A stretch of 21,334 nucleotides of DNA from DAOMOP01 sp035444405 (GTDB lineage: Bacteria > Pseudomonadota > Gammaproteobacteria > Burkholderiales > Rhodocyclaceae). Of the stretch, positions 1 through 7,108 are shown piece by piece. The notes beneath the pieces were generated by a model. That model did not search any database and was not told the origin of the DNA. It worked only from the letters and a program-made list of their open reading frames with translations. The stretch lies in NCBI GenBank assembly GCA_035444405.1, contig DAOMOP010000047.1, positions 1 to 21,334 of the forward strand. Reading direction: 5' to 3'. Position numbers and translations under genes: made by a program. The number at the start of each line of letters is the position of its first letter. Within the stretch, counting starts at the first letter, position 1.

Positions 1-613
1 GAAGGCGCTGGCCGGAGAGATCGCACCGCTGCAAGGCAGTTTCACGCTGACGGTGCACCGTGACGCGATCGCATACCTGCCCCAGCAGAGCGAGCTCGAC
101 CACAGCTTTCCGGTGAGCGTGTTCGACATGGTGGCGATGGGCCTGTGGCGCCGCCTCGGCGCCTTCGGCGGCCTGGGTCGGCAGCTGGCCGGCCGCGTGC
201 ATGAGACGCTCGAACGCGTCGGGCTGGCCGGTTACGAGCAGCGCCCGATCGGCACGCTCTCGGGCGGGCAACTGCAGCGCGCGCGCTTCGCCCGGCTGAT
301 GCTGCAGGATGCGCAGCTGCTTCTGCTCGACGAGCCCTTCAACGCGATCGACAGCCGTACCACCGAGGATCTGGTCGCGCTGATGCTCGACTGGCACGCG
401 CAAGGCCGCACCATCCTGGCGGTGCTGCACGACCTCGAGCGCGTGCGCCGCCACTTCCCCTACTGCCTGCTGCTCGCGCGCGAGGCGCTGGGGTTCGGAC
501 CGACGGAGGAAGTGCTCACCGCCGAGCACCTGGCGACCGCCCGCCGACTCGCCGAGTCGTTCGACGAGCACGCCCCGGTGTGCCATCGCCAGCCCGAACG
601 GGAGGCGAGTTGA
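1..613 (+). CDS. aztA: Zinc-type ABC transporter ATP-binding protein, 5'-truncated (AztA/ZnuC-like)
   Basis: ATPase subunit of a metal ABC importer that powers uptake through the permease encoded next. The reading frame is open from base 2, so the gene starts left of the window; the GTG at 53 is internal. The first visible residues, KALAG, are what normally follows a Walker A helix, so Walker A itself is just outside. Visible in order are the Q-loop (YLPQQ), the signature LSGGQLQRARFARL, Walker B LLLLDEPF with the D-loop, and the switch histidine in AVLHD. The C-terminal tail ends in a Cys/His-containing stretch (HAPVCHRQ). The stop overlaps the permease start by 4 bases (TTGA), so the two are translationally coupled. 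The family is certain. The Azt rather than Znu assignment rests mainly on the partner binding protein. Confidence 0.9.
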   Translation, partial: KALAGEIAPLQGSFTLTVHRDAIAYLPQQSELDHSFPVSVFDMVAMGLWRRLGAFGGLGRQLAGRVHETLERVGLAGYEQRPIGTLSGGQLQRARFARLMLQDAQLLLLDEPFNAIDSRTTEDLVALMLDWHAQGRTILAVLHDLERVRRHFPYCLLLAREALGFGPTEEVLTAEHLATARRLAESFDEHAPVCHRQPEREAS

Positions 614-1479
614 TCGTCCAGGGGCTCATCGAGCCCTTTCTCGAGTTCGAGTTCATGCGCCGTGCGCTGGCCGGCTGCGTGGCGCTCGCGCTCGGCGCGA
701 CGCCGGTCGGTCTGTTCCTGCTGCTGCGGCGCATGAGCCTGATGGGCGACGCGATGAGCCATGCGATCCTGCCCGGCGCCGCTCTCGGCTACCTCGCCTT
801 CGGCCTGTCGCTCGGCGCGATGACGACCGGCGGCATCGCCGCCGGCGTGATCGTCGCGCTCGCCGCCGGCGTCGTCGCGCGCTCCTCGATCCTCAAGGAA
901 GACGCCAGCCTCGCCGCGTTCTACCTGATCTCGCTGGCCGCCGGTGTGCTGCTGATCTCGCTGCGCGGGCGCAACATCGACCTGCTCCACGTGCTGTTCG
1001 GTTCGGTGCTCGCGCTCGACGATGCATCGCTGCTGCTGATCGCCACCATCTCCACGCTCACGCTGTTCGCGCTCGCGGTGCTGTATCGCCCGCTGGTGCT
1101 CGAGTGCTTCGATCCGTCGTTTCTGCGCGGGGTGAGCGGCCTCAGCCCGATCGCCCACTACGGCTTTCTGATCCTCGTGGTGGTCAATCTCGTCAGCGGC
1201 TTTCATGCGCTCGGCACGCTGATGGCGGTCGGCATCATGATCCTGCCTGCGGCGGCCGCACGGCTGTGGGCGAAGCGGCTCGCGACGATGCTGGTCGCGG
1301 CCGGCGTGATCGCGCTTGCCAGCGGCGTCGCCGGGCTGCTGACCTCGTTCCATGCCGACGTCCCCGCCGGCCCGGCCATCGTGCTGGCGGCCGGCCTGTG
1401 CTACTTCGTTTCCCTCGTCTTCGCCCCGGGAGGGGTGATCGGTGCGCGGCTGTACGGACGGCGCCACCTCGAGGCCTGA
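610..1479 (+). CDS. aztB: Zinc-type ABC transporter permease (ABC-3 family, AztB/ZnuB-like)
   Basis: Inner-membrane permease of the metal importer, 289 aa, almost entirely hydrophobic with about eight or nine predicted membrane segments. It carries the ABC-3 family hallmark RRMSLMGDAMSHAILPG near residues 30-50, which contacts the ATPase, and a second conserved stretch GTLMAVGIMILPAAAARL. I chose the TTG at 610 because a GGAGG Shine-Dalgarno lies at about 600-604 with good spacing and the codon overlaps the ATPase stop. A GTG at 580 would extend the protein upstream into a polar, unlikely N terminus. The order ATPase, permease, binding protein on one strand with almost no spacing indicates one operon. 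Metal specificity cannot be read from the permease alone. Confidence 0.92.
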   Translation: MIVQGLIEPFLEFEFMRRALAGCVALALGATPVGLFLLLRRMSLMGDAMSHAILPGAALGYLAFGLSLGAMTTGGIAAGVIVALAAGVVARSSILKEDASLAAFYLISLAAGVLLISLRGRNIDLLHVLFGSVLALDDASLLLIATISTLTLFALAVLYRPLVLECFDPSFLRGVSGLSPIAHYGFLILVVVNLVSGFHALGTLMAVGIMILPAAAARLWAKRLATMLVAAGVIALASGVAGLLTSFHADVPAGPAIVLAAGLCYFVSLVFAPGGVIGARLYGRRHLEA

Positions 1480-1497
1480 CTTTCCGGAGACGCTTCG

Positions 1498-2433
1498 ATG
1501 CCTTCGCTCGTCAACACCGCACTCACCTTCCTCGCACTGCTGCTCGCCGCCGGACCGCTGCACGCCGCGCGCATCGAGGTCGTCGCGAGTTTCAGCATCG
1601 TCGCGGATTTCGTCCGTCAGGTCGGTGGAAACCGTGTCGATGTCATCACCCTGGTCGGTCCCGACGAGGACGCGCACGGCTTCCAGCCGCGCCCGTCGGA
1701 TGCGCGCGCGGTGCGCGAGGCCGACCTGCTGGTCGCCAACGGCCTCGGCTTCGATGCGTGGATGGAGCGGCTGGCGCAGTCGGCCGGCTACCGCGGCCCG
1801 ATCGTGACGGCAAGCGCCGGCGTGACGCCGCTCGACGCACCGGCGCACGATGGGCACGCGCACGCGCACGACCACGACCACGACCACGACCGTGACAGCA
1901 TCGATCCGCATGCCTGGCAGGACGTCGCCAATGCCCGCATCTATGTCGAGAACATCGCGGCGGCCCTCGCACGCATCGATCCGGACGGCGCGCAGCACTA
2001 TCGTGACAATGCCGCGCGCTACACGGCCGCGCTCGCCACGCTCGATGCCGAAATCCGGCGCACGCTATCGGTGTTGCCGCCGGCGCGCCGCAAGGTCGTC
2101 ACATCGCACGACGCGTTCGGCTACTTCGATCGCGCCTACGGCATCCGCTTCCTTCCCGCAGCCGGCGTCGGCAGCCATTCCGAGCCGTCGGCAGCGGGCA
2201 TCGCGCGGCTGATCCGCCAACTGCGCCGCGAAGACATCCCGGTGGTGTTCATCGAGAACGTCAAGGATCCGCGCCTGATCGAACGCATCGGCAAGGAAAG
2301 CGGCGCGCGCGTCGGCGGCACGCTGTACTCGGATGCCCTGTCCGGTCCCGACGGGCCGGCTCCGACCTACATCGACATGATGCGCTTCAACGTCGACGCA
2401 CTGGTGGACGGGCTGCGCGGCGACCACCGCTGA
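1498..2433 (+). CDS. aztC: Periplasmic zinc-binding protein of ABC importer (AztC-like, TroA/ZnuA superfamily)
   Basis: Solute-binding protein, 311 aa, that delivers metal to the permease. An N-terminal signal peptide of about 23 residues ends at LHA before ARIEVV. Family motifs are visible: FSIVADFVRQVGG, VGPDEDAHGFQP and NGLGFDAWMERL. Candidate metal ligands are H60 (DEDAH), H138 (DPHAW), H204 (TSHD) and D279 (YSDA). This three-His, one-Asp pattern is, as I recall, the one described for zinc-binding AztC. A His/Asp-rich flexible loop, HAHAHDHDHDHDRD, lies around residues 120-134, as in zinc rather than manganese binding proteins. The ATG at 1498 has GGAGA upstream and follows the permease stop by 18 bases. 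No AztD-type chaperone follows; the next gene is on the opposite strand. Confidence 0.93.
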   Translation: MPSLVNTALTFLALLLAAGPLHAARIEVVASFSIVADFVRQVGGNRVDVITLVGPDEDAHGFQPRPSDARAVREADLLVANGLGFDAWMERLAQSAGYRGPIVTASAGVTPLDAPAHDGHAHAHDHDHDHDRDSIDPHAWQDVANARIYVENIAAALARIDPDGAQHYRDNAARYTAALATLDAEIRRTLSVLPPARRKVVTSHDAFGYFDRAYGIRFLPAAGVGSHSEPSAAGIARLIRQLRREDIPVVFIENVKDPRLIERIGKESGARVGGTLYSDALSGPDGPAPTYIDMMRFNVDALVDGLRGDHR

Positions 2434-2524
2434 CCGCGGCCGGCGCGCCGCGCCGTGACGGCAAGCGCGCGCAGCAAGCACCCGGCAGCATCACGAAAGG
2501 TGCAGGCGGGTGACGCATTCCCCG

Positions 2525-3331
2525 TCAGCCCAGCACCGAGTGCAGCATCTTTGCGCACAATGCCAGCAGCACGCCTGCGAAGACCTTCTTGAGTGTCGCC
2601 ACGGGCAGGCGGTGAGCCAGCTTCGCGCCGAGCGGCGCAGTGTACATGCTCACCGCGCTCACCAGCACGAGCGCCGGCAGGTAGATGAAACCGAGGCTCA
2701 ACGCCGGCATGCCGGCGCTGCCCCAGCCATTGACGAGGTAGCCGACGGTGCCGGCCAATGCGATCGGCAGCCCGATCGCCGCCGAGGTGCCGATCGCGTG
2801 GTGCACCTTGACGTTGCACCAGGTCATGAACGGCACCGACAGCGAGCCGCCGCCGATGGCGACCAGCGCCGACACGCCGCCGATGCCCAGCCCGACCGCG
2901 CTCATGCCCGCGGCGCCAGGCAACTGCCGCGTCGGTTTGGGCTTGATGTTGGCGAGCATTTGCAGCGACACATAGGCCATGAAGACGGCGAAGAAGATCG
3001 CCAGCGGCTCGGACGCCAGGCGTGACGCGAGGAAGGTCGCGCCGAAGGTGCCGAGCAGGATCCCCGGCGTGATGCCGCGCACGATGTCCCAGCGCACCGC
3101 GGCGTGACGGTGGTGCGCACGCAGGCTGGCCACCGAGGTCAGCACGATGGCGGCCATCGACGTGCCGAGCGCCAGATGCACGACCTTGTCGGCAGGAAAC
3201 CCTTGCGTCACGAACAGCGTCGTGAGCACCGGCACCATGATGCCACCGCCACCGATGCCGAGCAGCCCGGCGAAGAACCCGACGAATCCGCCCAGCACCA
3301 GATAGCTCAACCACCACCAATCGAAGATCAT
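2525..3331 (-). CDS. TauE/SafE family membrane permease (putative sulfite/anion exporter)
   Basis: Integral membrane protein, 268 aa, of the TauE/SafE family, whose members move sulfite, organosulfur anions or related small anions across the inner membrane. The substrate here is unknown. The two-repeat architecture is clear. The first half has GGFVGFFAGLLGIGGGGIMVP at about residues 14-34. The second half repeats it as GGVSALVAIGGGSLSVPF at about 150-168. About eight hydrophobic segments are predicted. The ATG at 3331 has a purine-rich GAGGGGGG Shine-Dalgarno upstream. The gene lies downstream of the 6S RNA terminator on the same strand and so probably has its own promoter. It converges with aztC, and the 91-base space between them holds nothing I can assign. 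No sulfur-metabolism gene is adjacent, so context does not help. Confidence 0.9.
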   Translation of the reverse strand: MIFDWWWLSYLVLGGFVGFFAGLLGIGGGGIMVPVLTTLFVTQGFPADKVVHLALGTSMAAIVLTSVASLRAHHRHAAVRWDIVRGITPGILLGTFGATFLASRLASEPLAIFFAVFMAYVSLQMLANIKPKPTRQLPGAAGMSAVGLGIGGVSALVAIGGGSLSVPFMTWCNVKVHHAIGTSAAIGLPIALAGTVGYLVNGWGSAGMPALSLGFIYLPALVLVSAVSMYTAPLGAKLAHRLPVATLKKVFAGVLLALCAKMLHSVLG

Positions 3332-3406
3332 GCAGTCGCCCCCCTCGTCGCCACGGCCGTACCGACCGCCCGCGTCCGCGTCGCCATCGCCCGGACGCCC
3401 GTCGCA

Positions 3407-3431
3407 CGCATGCCGTCCGGGGTGGCATGCG
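3407..3431. promoter_or_regulatory. Inverted repeat upstream of the TauE/SafE gene
   Basis: Perfect 8-base arms CGCATGCC (3407-3414) and GGCATGCG (3424-3431) flank a 9-base spacer, about 76 bases upstream of the permease start. It could be an operator or an RNA hairpin in the leader. There is no U tract, so it is not a convincing terminator. No clear -10/-35 was found in 3332-3454. Confidence 0.3.
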
Positions 3432-3454
3432 GTGCCCGTGCCGGATCTGCGCGC

Positions 3455-3497
3455 AAAAAAAGTGAGGCGCGGCTGGATTTCCGCGCCTCACTTTTTT
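3455..3497 (-). terminator. Strong rho-independent terminator after 6S RNA
   Basis: Perfect 11-bp stem GTGAGGCGCGG (3462-3472) and CCGCGCCTCAC (3481-3491) with an 8-base loop. It is flanked by A7 (3455-3461) on one side and T6 (3492-3497) on the other. In the minus direction the hairpin is followed by a U run, ending transcripts from zapB-zapA-ssrS. The A/T symmetry makes it bidirectional in principle. Confidence 0.9.
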
Positions 3498-3499
3498 GG

Positions 3500-3680
3500 G
3501 TCCCCCGCCTGTGCCGTTTCCGCCGGGCATCCTGAACCTGTGGTTCAGGGTGGTCGCTTTCCTCCCGCCTCAGGCTCACCCGTCAGGGGGGCGTGCACAC
3601 CAGCGGTTTCAAGGGTCCGCAACCATGTCTCTCGACATTGGTCCAAGGAATCTACGACTTCAACGAACACTGCAGGGGAT
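3500..3680 (-). ncRNA. ssrS: 6S RNA (ssrS)
   Basis: 6S RNA mimics an open promoter and sequesters the sigma70 RNA polymerase holoenzyme in stationary phase. The minus-strand sequence begins near CCCCTGCAGTGTTCG, matching the 5' end typical of beta/gammaproteobacterial 6S RNA, and ends near GGCACAGGCGGGGGACC, which pairs back with it. The conserved 3'-side hairpin CCTGAACC-ACA-GGTTCAGG (minus strand of 3531-3549) corresponds to the CCTTGAACC/GGTTCAAGG hairpin of E. coli 6S. The 5' single-strand bulge region contains ATTCCTTGG. Location directly downstream of zapA and upstream of a terminator is the classic ssrS position. Ends are approximate, within about 5 bases. ORFs crossing this stretch on either strand are not credible. 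Confidence 0.9.
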
Positions 3681-3719
3681 TGATCTGCACCGCCAGTCGG
3701 CACACCCCGAACTGCACCC

Positions 3720-4022
3720 TCAGAAGAGCTTCTCCTGCTGGGCCAGCACCCCGTCGAGGCGTGCATTGACGAGGCCAATTCTACGCTTCAGTGCCGGCAT
3801 GTCAAACCCGCCCGAGCGCTGAAACAGCAGATATTCGTGCGCGATATTCAGTGCCGTCATCATCGCCAGCTTCTCGCCCGACGCGTTGGTGCGCGATGCC
3901 AGATCGCTGAGCTTGGCATCGAGAAAGGCGACCGCCTCGAGCAGCGCGTCGCGGTCCTCGGGTTTGCATGCGACTCGGTATTCCTTGCCGTGGAGCTTGA
4001 TGTCGAGGATGTCGTCGGGCAC
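3720..4022 (-). CDS. zapA: Cell division protein ZapA
   Basis: ZapA binds and bundles FtsZ protofilaments at the division ring. The 100-aa product has the N-terminal FtsZ-binding domain (DILDIKLHGKEYRVACKPED, close to canonical ZapA) followed by LDAKLSDLASRTNASGEKLAMMTALNIAHEYL. The C-terminal helix that forms the tetrameric coiled coil comes last. I chose the GTG at 4022 because GGGAG lies 7 bases upstream and the family starts just before this strand. The in-frame ATG at 4070 would add a proline-rich, unlike-ZapA extension. It follows the zapB-like gene by 74 bases and is followed by 6S RNA. Confidence 0.92.
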   Translation of the reverse strand: MPDDILDIKLHGKEYRVACKPEDRDALLEAVAFLDAKLSDLASRTNASGEKLAMMTALNIAHEYLLFQRSGGFDMPALKRRIGLVNARLDGVLAQQEKLF

Positions 4023-4096
4023 GTCAGGACTCCCGCCGGGCCGCCGGTGAAACGGTGGGCCGGCGCGCAATGGTTGGGCGTCGGGATGCTGCCATC

Positions 4097-4291
4097 CTAG
4101 TCTTCAGGCAGCCTGGAGAGCAGCGACTCGAGCCGCTCGGTGGCGACCCGGACCTTTTCGGCGAGCTGCCGGTTCTCGGCCTCGAGGCTGGTCACCCGCG
4201 TGCGCAGATTGCGCACCTCGGTCTTGCCCGCTTCGAACAGGCTGATCAGCTGCTCGAGCTTGCCCTCGAGACTGGAGAGTTCGGTATCCAT
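4097..4291 (-). CDS. zapB: Small coiled-coil protein, ZapB-like (TIGR02449-type)
   Basis: A 64-aa acidic, fully helical protein. Leucine/isoleucine heptads run through almost its entire length (LEGKLEQLISLFEAG, then LRTRVTSLEAENRQLAEKV, then LESLLSRL). This is the size and shape of ZapB-type proteins, which work with ZapA to stabilise the Z ring and link it to the chromosome terminus. Direct position upstream of zapA on the same strand supports that role and is a common arrangement. Homology to E. coli ZapB cannot be proven by eye for such a short coiled coil. Only a few bases separate the ATG from a promoter-like -10, so the mRNA may be nearly leaderless. No Shine-Dalgarno is visible. Confidence 0.8.
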   Translation of the reverse strand: MDTELSSLEGKLEQLISLFEAGKTEVRNLRTRVTSLEAENRQLAEKVRVATERLESLLSRLPED

Positions 4292-4298
4292 ATGGCGG

Positions 4299-4328
4299 AT
4301 GGTAGTGGGGGCGCGACGGCGCGGTCAA
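4299..4328 (-). promoter_or_regulatory. Candidate sigma70 promoter for zapB-zapA-ssrS
   Basis: On the minus strand, TTGACC (4328-4323) and TACCAT (4304-4299) are separated by 18 bases. The start codon begins 7 bases after the -10, where the transcript would be expected to start. The -35 matches consensus 5/6 and the -10 matches 4/6. Confidence 0.45.
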
Positions 4329-4354
4329 GCCGCGCCCCGCGCCCCGAGCAGGCG

Positions 4355-6205
4355 TCAGCGCTGCAGCTGGGCGACGTCGCGCACCGCGCCGGTGTCGGCG
4401 CTCGTCGTCAGCGCCGCATAGGCCTGCAGCGCCGCCGACACGACGCGCTCGCGCGCGGCCGGCTTCCACGCCCGCGCACCCTTCGCATCCATCGCGCGGC
4501 GCCGCCCGGCGAGCTCCTCGCCGGTGATCGCGAGATGGATGCGCCGGCGCGGAATGTCGATCTCTATCGTGTCGCCTTCCTCGACCAGCGCGATCGCGCC
4601 GCCGCACGCGGCCTCGGGCGAGGCGTGGCCGATCGACAGGCCCGAGGTGCCGCCCGAGAAGCGCCCGTCGGTGAGCAGCGCGCACGCCGCGCCGAGTCCC
4701 TTCGACTTCAGATAGCTGGTCGGATACAGCATCTCCTGCATGCCGGGGCCGCCCTTCGGGCCCTCGTAGCGGATCACCACCACGTCGCCGGCGACGATCT
4801 GGTCACCGAGGATGCCGGCCACGGCGTCTTCCTGGCTCTCGAACACGCGCGCGCGTCCCGTGAAGGTCCAGATCGACGCGTCGACGCCGGCGGTCTTGAC
4901 GATGCAGCCCTTCTCGGCGATGTTGCCGTACAGCACCGCGAGCCCGCCGTCCTCGCTGAACGCGTTGGCGCGGTCGCGGATCACGCCGGCGGTGCGGTCC
5001 ATGTCGAGCTCGTTCCAGCGCCGGCTCTGCGAGAACGCCTGCTGGCTCGGCACGCCGCCCGGTGCGGCCTTGTAGAACTCGAACACCGCGTTGTCGTGCG
5101 CCTGCATCACGTCCCAGCGGCGCAGCGCCTCGCGCAGCGTCTTGCTGTGCACGGTCGGCAAGTCGGTATGCAGCAGCCCGGCACGGTCGAGCTCGCCGAG
5201 GATGGCCATGATGCCGCCGGCCCGATGCACGTCCTCGATGTGCACGTCGGCCACCGCCGGGGCGACCTTGCACAGGCACGGCACCTTGCGCGAGATGCGG
5301 TCGATGTCCTTCATCGTGAAGTCGACGCCGGCCTCGCGCGCGGCCGCCAGCAGGTGCAGCACGGTGTTGGTCGAACCGCCCATCGCCACATCCAGGCTGA
5401 TCGCGTTCTCGAACGCGCGGAACGACGCGATCGCGCGCGGCAGCACGGAGTCGTCGTCCTTCTCGTAGTAGCGGCGCGCCATGTCGACGATGCTGCGCCC
5501 GGCCTGGCGGAAGAGCCGCTCGCGGTCGGCGTGGGTCGCGAGCACGGTGCCGTTGCCCGGCAGCGACAGGCCGAGCGCCTCGGTCAGGCAGTTCATCGAG
5601 TTGGCGGTGAACATGCCCGAGCACGAGCCGCAGGTCGGGCACGCCGAGCGCTCGATGGCGTCGACCTCCTCGTCCGAGCAGTTCTTGTCGGCGGCCTTGA
5701 CCATCGCATCGACGAGGTCGAGCGAGATGACCTTGGACTCCCACTTGACCTTGCCGGCCTCCATCGGGCCGCCGGAGACGAAGATCGCCGGGATGTTCAG
5801 GCGCAGCGCGGCCATCAGCATGCCCGGGGTGATCTTGTCGCAGTTCGAGATGCACACCAGCGCGTCGGCGGTGTGGGCGTTGACCATGTACTCGACGCTG
5901 TCGGCGATGAGCTCGCGCGAGGGCAGCGAGTACAGCATGCCGCCGTGCCCCATCGCGATGCCGTCGTCGACGGCGATGGTGTTGAACTCCTTGGCCACGC
6001 CGCCGGCGGCCTCGATCTCGCGCGCGACCAGCTGGCCGAGGTCCTTCAGGTGCACGTGGCCCGGCACGAACTGGGTGAAGCTGTTGGCGATCGCGATGAT
6101 GGGCTTTTCGAAATCCGCGTCCTTCATGCCGGTGGCGCGCCACAGGGCGCGCGCACCGGCCATGTTGCGGCCGGCGGTGGAGGTGCGGGATCGATACTGG
6201 GGCAT
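4355..6205 (-). CDS. ilvD: Dihydroxy-acid dehydratase IlvD
   Basis: Cytoplasmic Fe-S enzyme of isoleucine/valine (and pantothenate) synthesis. It dehydrates 2,3-dihydroxy-isovalerate and 2,3-dihydroxy-3-methylvalerate to the 2-keto acids. The 616-aa product is the standard length and starts MPQYRSRTSTAGRNMAGARA, as in E. coli-type IlvD. Cluster cysteines are visible at C122 (ISNCDKITPGM) and C195 (CPTCGSCSGMF). D81 (AVDDGIAMGHGGM) and the adjacent D123-K124 are probable Mg-site residues. The C-terminal TDGRFSGGTSGLSIGHASPEA motif is intact. The ATG at 6205 follows a weak purine-rich leader (CGAGGACCCC). It is divergent from yceH across 153 bases. No leader-peptide attenuator is apparent. Confidence 0.98.
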   Translation of the reverse strand: MPQYRSRTSTAGRNMAGARALWRATGMKDADFEKPIIAIANSFTQFVPGHVHLKDLGQLVAREIEAAGGVAKEFNTIAVDDGIAMGHGGMLYSLPSRELIADSVEYMVNAHTADALVCISNCDKITPGMLMAALRLNIPAIFVSGGPMEAGKVKWESKVISLDLVDAMVKAADKNCSDEEVDAIERSACPTCGSCSGMFTANSMNCLTEALGLSLPGNGTVLATHADRERLFRQAGRSIVDMARRYYEKDDDSVLPRAIASFRAFENAISLDVAMGGSTNTVLHLLAAAREAGVDFTMKDIDRISRKVPCLCKVAPAVADVHIEDVHRAGGIMAILGELDRAGLLHTDLPTVHSKTLREALRRWDVMQAHDNAVFEFYKAAPGGVPSQQAFSQSRRWNELDMDRTAGVIRDRANAFSEDGGLAVLYGNIAEKGCIVKTAGVDASIWTFTGRARVFESQEDAVAGILGDQIVAGDVVVIRYEGPKGGPGMQEMLYPTSYLKSKGLGAACALLTDGRFSGGTSGLSIGHASPEAACGGAIALVEEGDTIEIDIPRRRIHLAITGEELAGRRRAMDAKGARAWKPAARERVVSAALQAYAALTTSADTGAVRDVAQLQR

Positions 6206-6251
6206 GGGGTCCTCGGCTGTTCGAATTGCGGGTCTGGCCTTGAGAGCGCCA

Positions 6252-6287
6252 ATTCTAACCGAAGCCGGCGCGCCGGTCGGCTATCAT
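6252..6287. promoter_or_regulatory. Divergent promoter region between ilvD and yceH
   Basis: On the minus strand, TAGAAT (6257-6252) is a 5/6 match to a -10 for ilvD, with a weak CCGACC 17 bases upstream. On the plus strand, TATCAT (6282-6287) is a 5/6 match to a -10 for yceH, without a recognisable -35. These are the only AT-rich spots in the 153-base spacer. Confidence 0.35.
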
Positions 6288-6358
6288 TACCGGTTGCCGC
6301 GACCGTGCCGGACAACCGAGCAGGCGCGGCTCCCGTCACAACCACCGCTGCATTGGCC

Positions 6359-7045
6359 ATGACCGAACCCACCGACAGCCAGACCGACGGTTTCGACCTC
6401 GACGAGTTCGAGATCCGCGTGCTGGGCGTGCTGATCGAGAAATCCTTCGTCACCCCGGACAACTACCCCCTCTCCGTCAACGCCATCCTCACCGGCTGCA
6501 ACCAGCTCACCGGACGCGAGCCGGTGATGTCGCTCGGCGAGGCGACCGTGCAGCAGGCGCTCGACAGCCTGATCGCGCGCAAGCTGGTGTCGCAGCGCGA
6601 CTCGGCCAGCGCACGCGTGGCCAAGTACGAGCATCTCGTGCGGCTGCGCCACTCGCTGCCGCCGCCCGAGCAGGCCGTGCTGGCGACCCTGCTGCTGCGC
6701 GGCCCGCAGACCGCCGGCGAGATCCGCCAGCGCTGCGAACGCCTGCACGCGTTCGCCGACATCGCCGCGGTCGAGGCGGTGCTCGACCACCTCGCCGACA
6801 AGTACCCGCCGATGGTGGTGCCGCTACCGCGCGCCCCCGGCACCAAGGAGACGCGCTATGCGCATCTGCTCGGCGGCGAGGCCATGCTCGCGCAGTTCAC
6901 CGAGGCCGCCGCGAGCGCCGGCAGCACGGCGAGCACACCGGCGCGCGGGCGCACCGCGGAACTCGAAGACGAGGTGCGGCGTCTGCGCCAGGAAGTCGAC
7001 TGGCTGCGCAGCGAGTTCGAGAAGTTTCGCGCCCAGTTCGAGTGA
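6359..7045 (+). CDS. yceH: YceH/DUF480 family protein
   Basis: A 228-aa soluble protein of the DUF480 (YceH) family, which has a double winged-helix fold. Its function is unestablished, though a nucleic-acid-binding role is often supposed. Family hallmarks are clear: FEIRVLGVLIEKSFVTPDNYPLSVN at the start, LTGCNQLTGREPVM, then KYEHLVRLR, and LLRGPQTAGEIRQR in the second wing domain. The last 35 residues form a predicted coiled coil (AELEDEVRRLRQEVDWLRSEF), giving a possible dimerisation tail. The ATG at 6359 is where the family begins. The frame stays open far upstream, antisense to ilvD, but that extension is noise. lgt follows 63 bases later on the same strand. Confidence 0.92.
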   Translation: MTEPTDSQTDGFDLDEFEIRVLGVLIEKSFVTPDNYPLSVNAILTGCNQLTGREPVMSLGEATVQQALDSLIARKLVSQRDSASARVAKYEHLVRLRHSLPPPEQAVLATLLLRGPQTAGEIRQRCERLHAFADIAAVEAVLDHLADKYPPMVVPLPRAPGTKETRYAHLLGGEAMLAQFTEAAASAGSTASTPARGRTAELEDEVRRLRQEVDWLRSEFEKFRAQFE

Positions 7046-7108
7046 CCGCGGCTGCGGTCGCGCCACCTTGCACAACCGACCCGACCGCGCCCGCGCGGCC
7101 CCCTGCCC

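Noticed and set aside
580..609. GTG start giving the zinc permease 10 extra residues
   Set aside because: The TTG at 610 has a well-placed GGAGG and the usual 4-base overlap with the ATPase stop.
1852..1895. Short CAC/GAC tandem repeat that might be a microsatellite or regulatory repeat
   Set aside because: It encodes the His/Asp-rich metal loop of the zinc-binding protein in frame; coding use explains it.
460..1998. 512-codon minus-strand frame opposite the zinc transporter genes
   Set aside because: It is antisense to two well-supported genes and has no recognisable domain.
3328..3822. Several short ORFs on both strands over the ssrS/terminator region
   Set aside because: They overlap 6S RNA and the terminator and show no protein-like composition.
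4055..6358. Very long open frame antisense to ilvD, running into yceH
   Set aside because: It mirrors ilvD codons on the other strand. The predicted protein is low-complexity Arg/Ala/His-rich, and only the part from 6359 matches a family.
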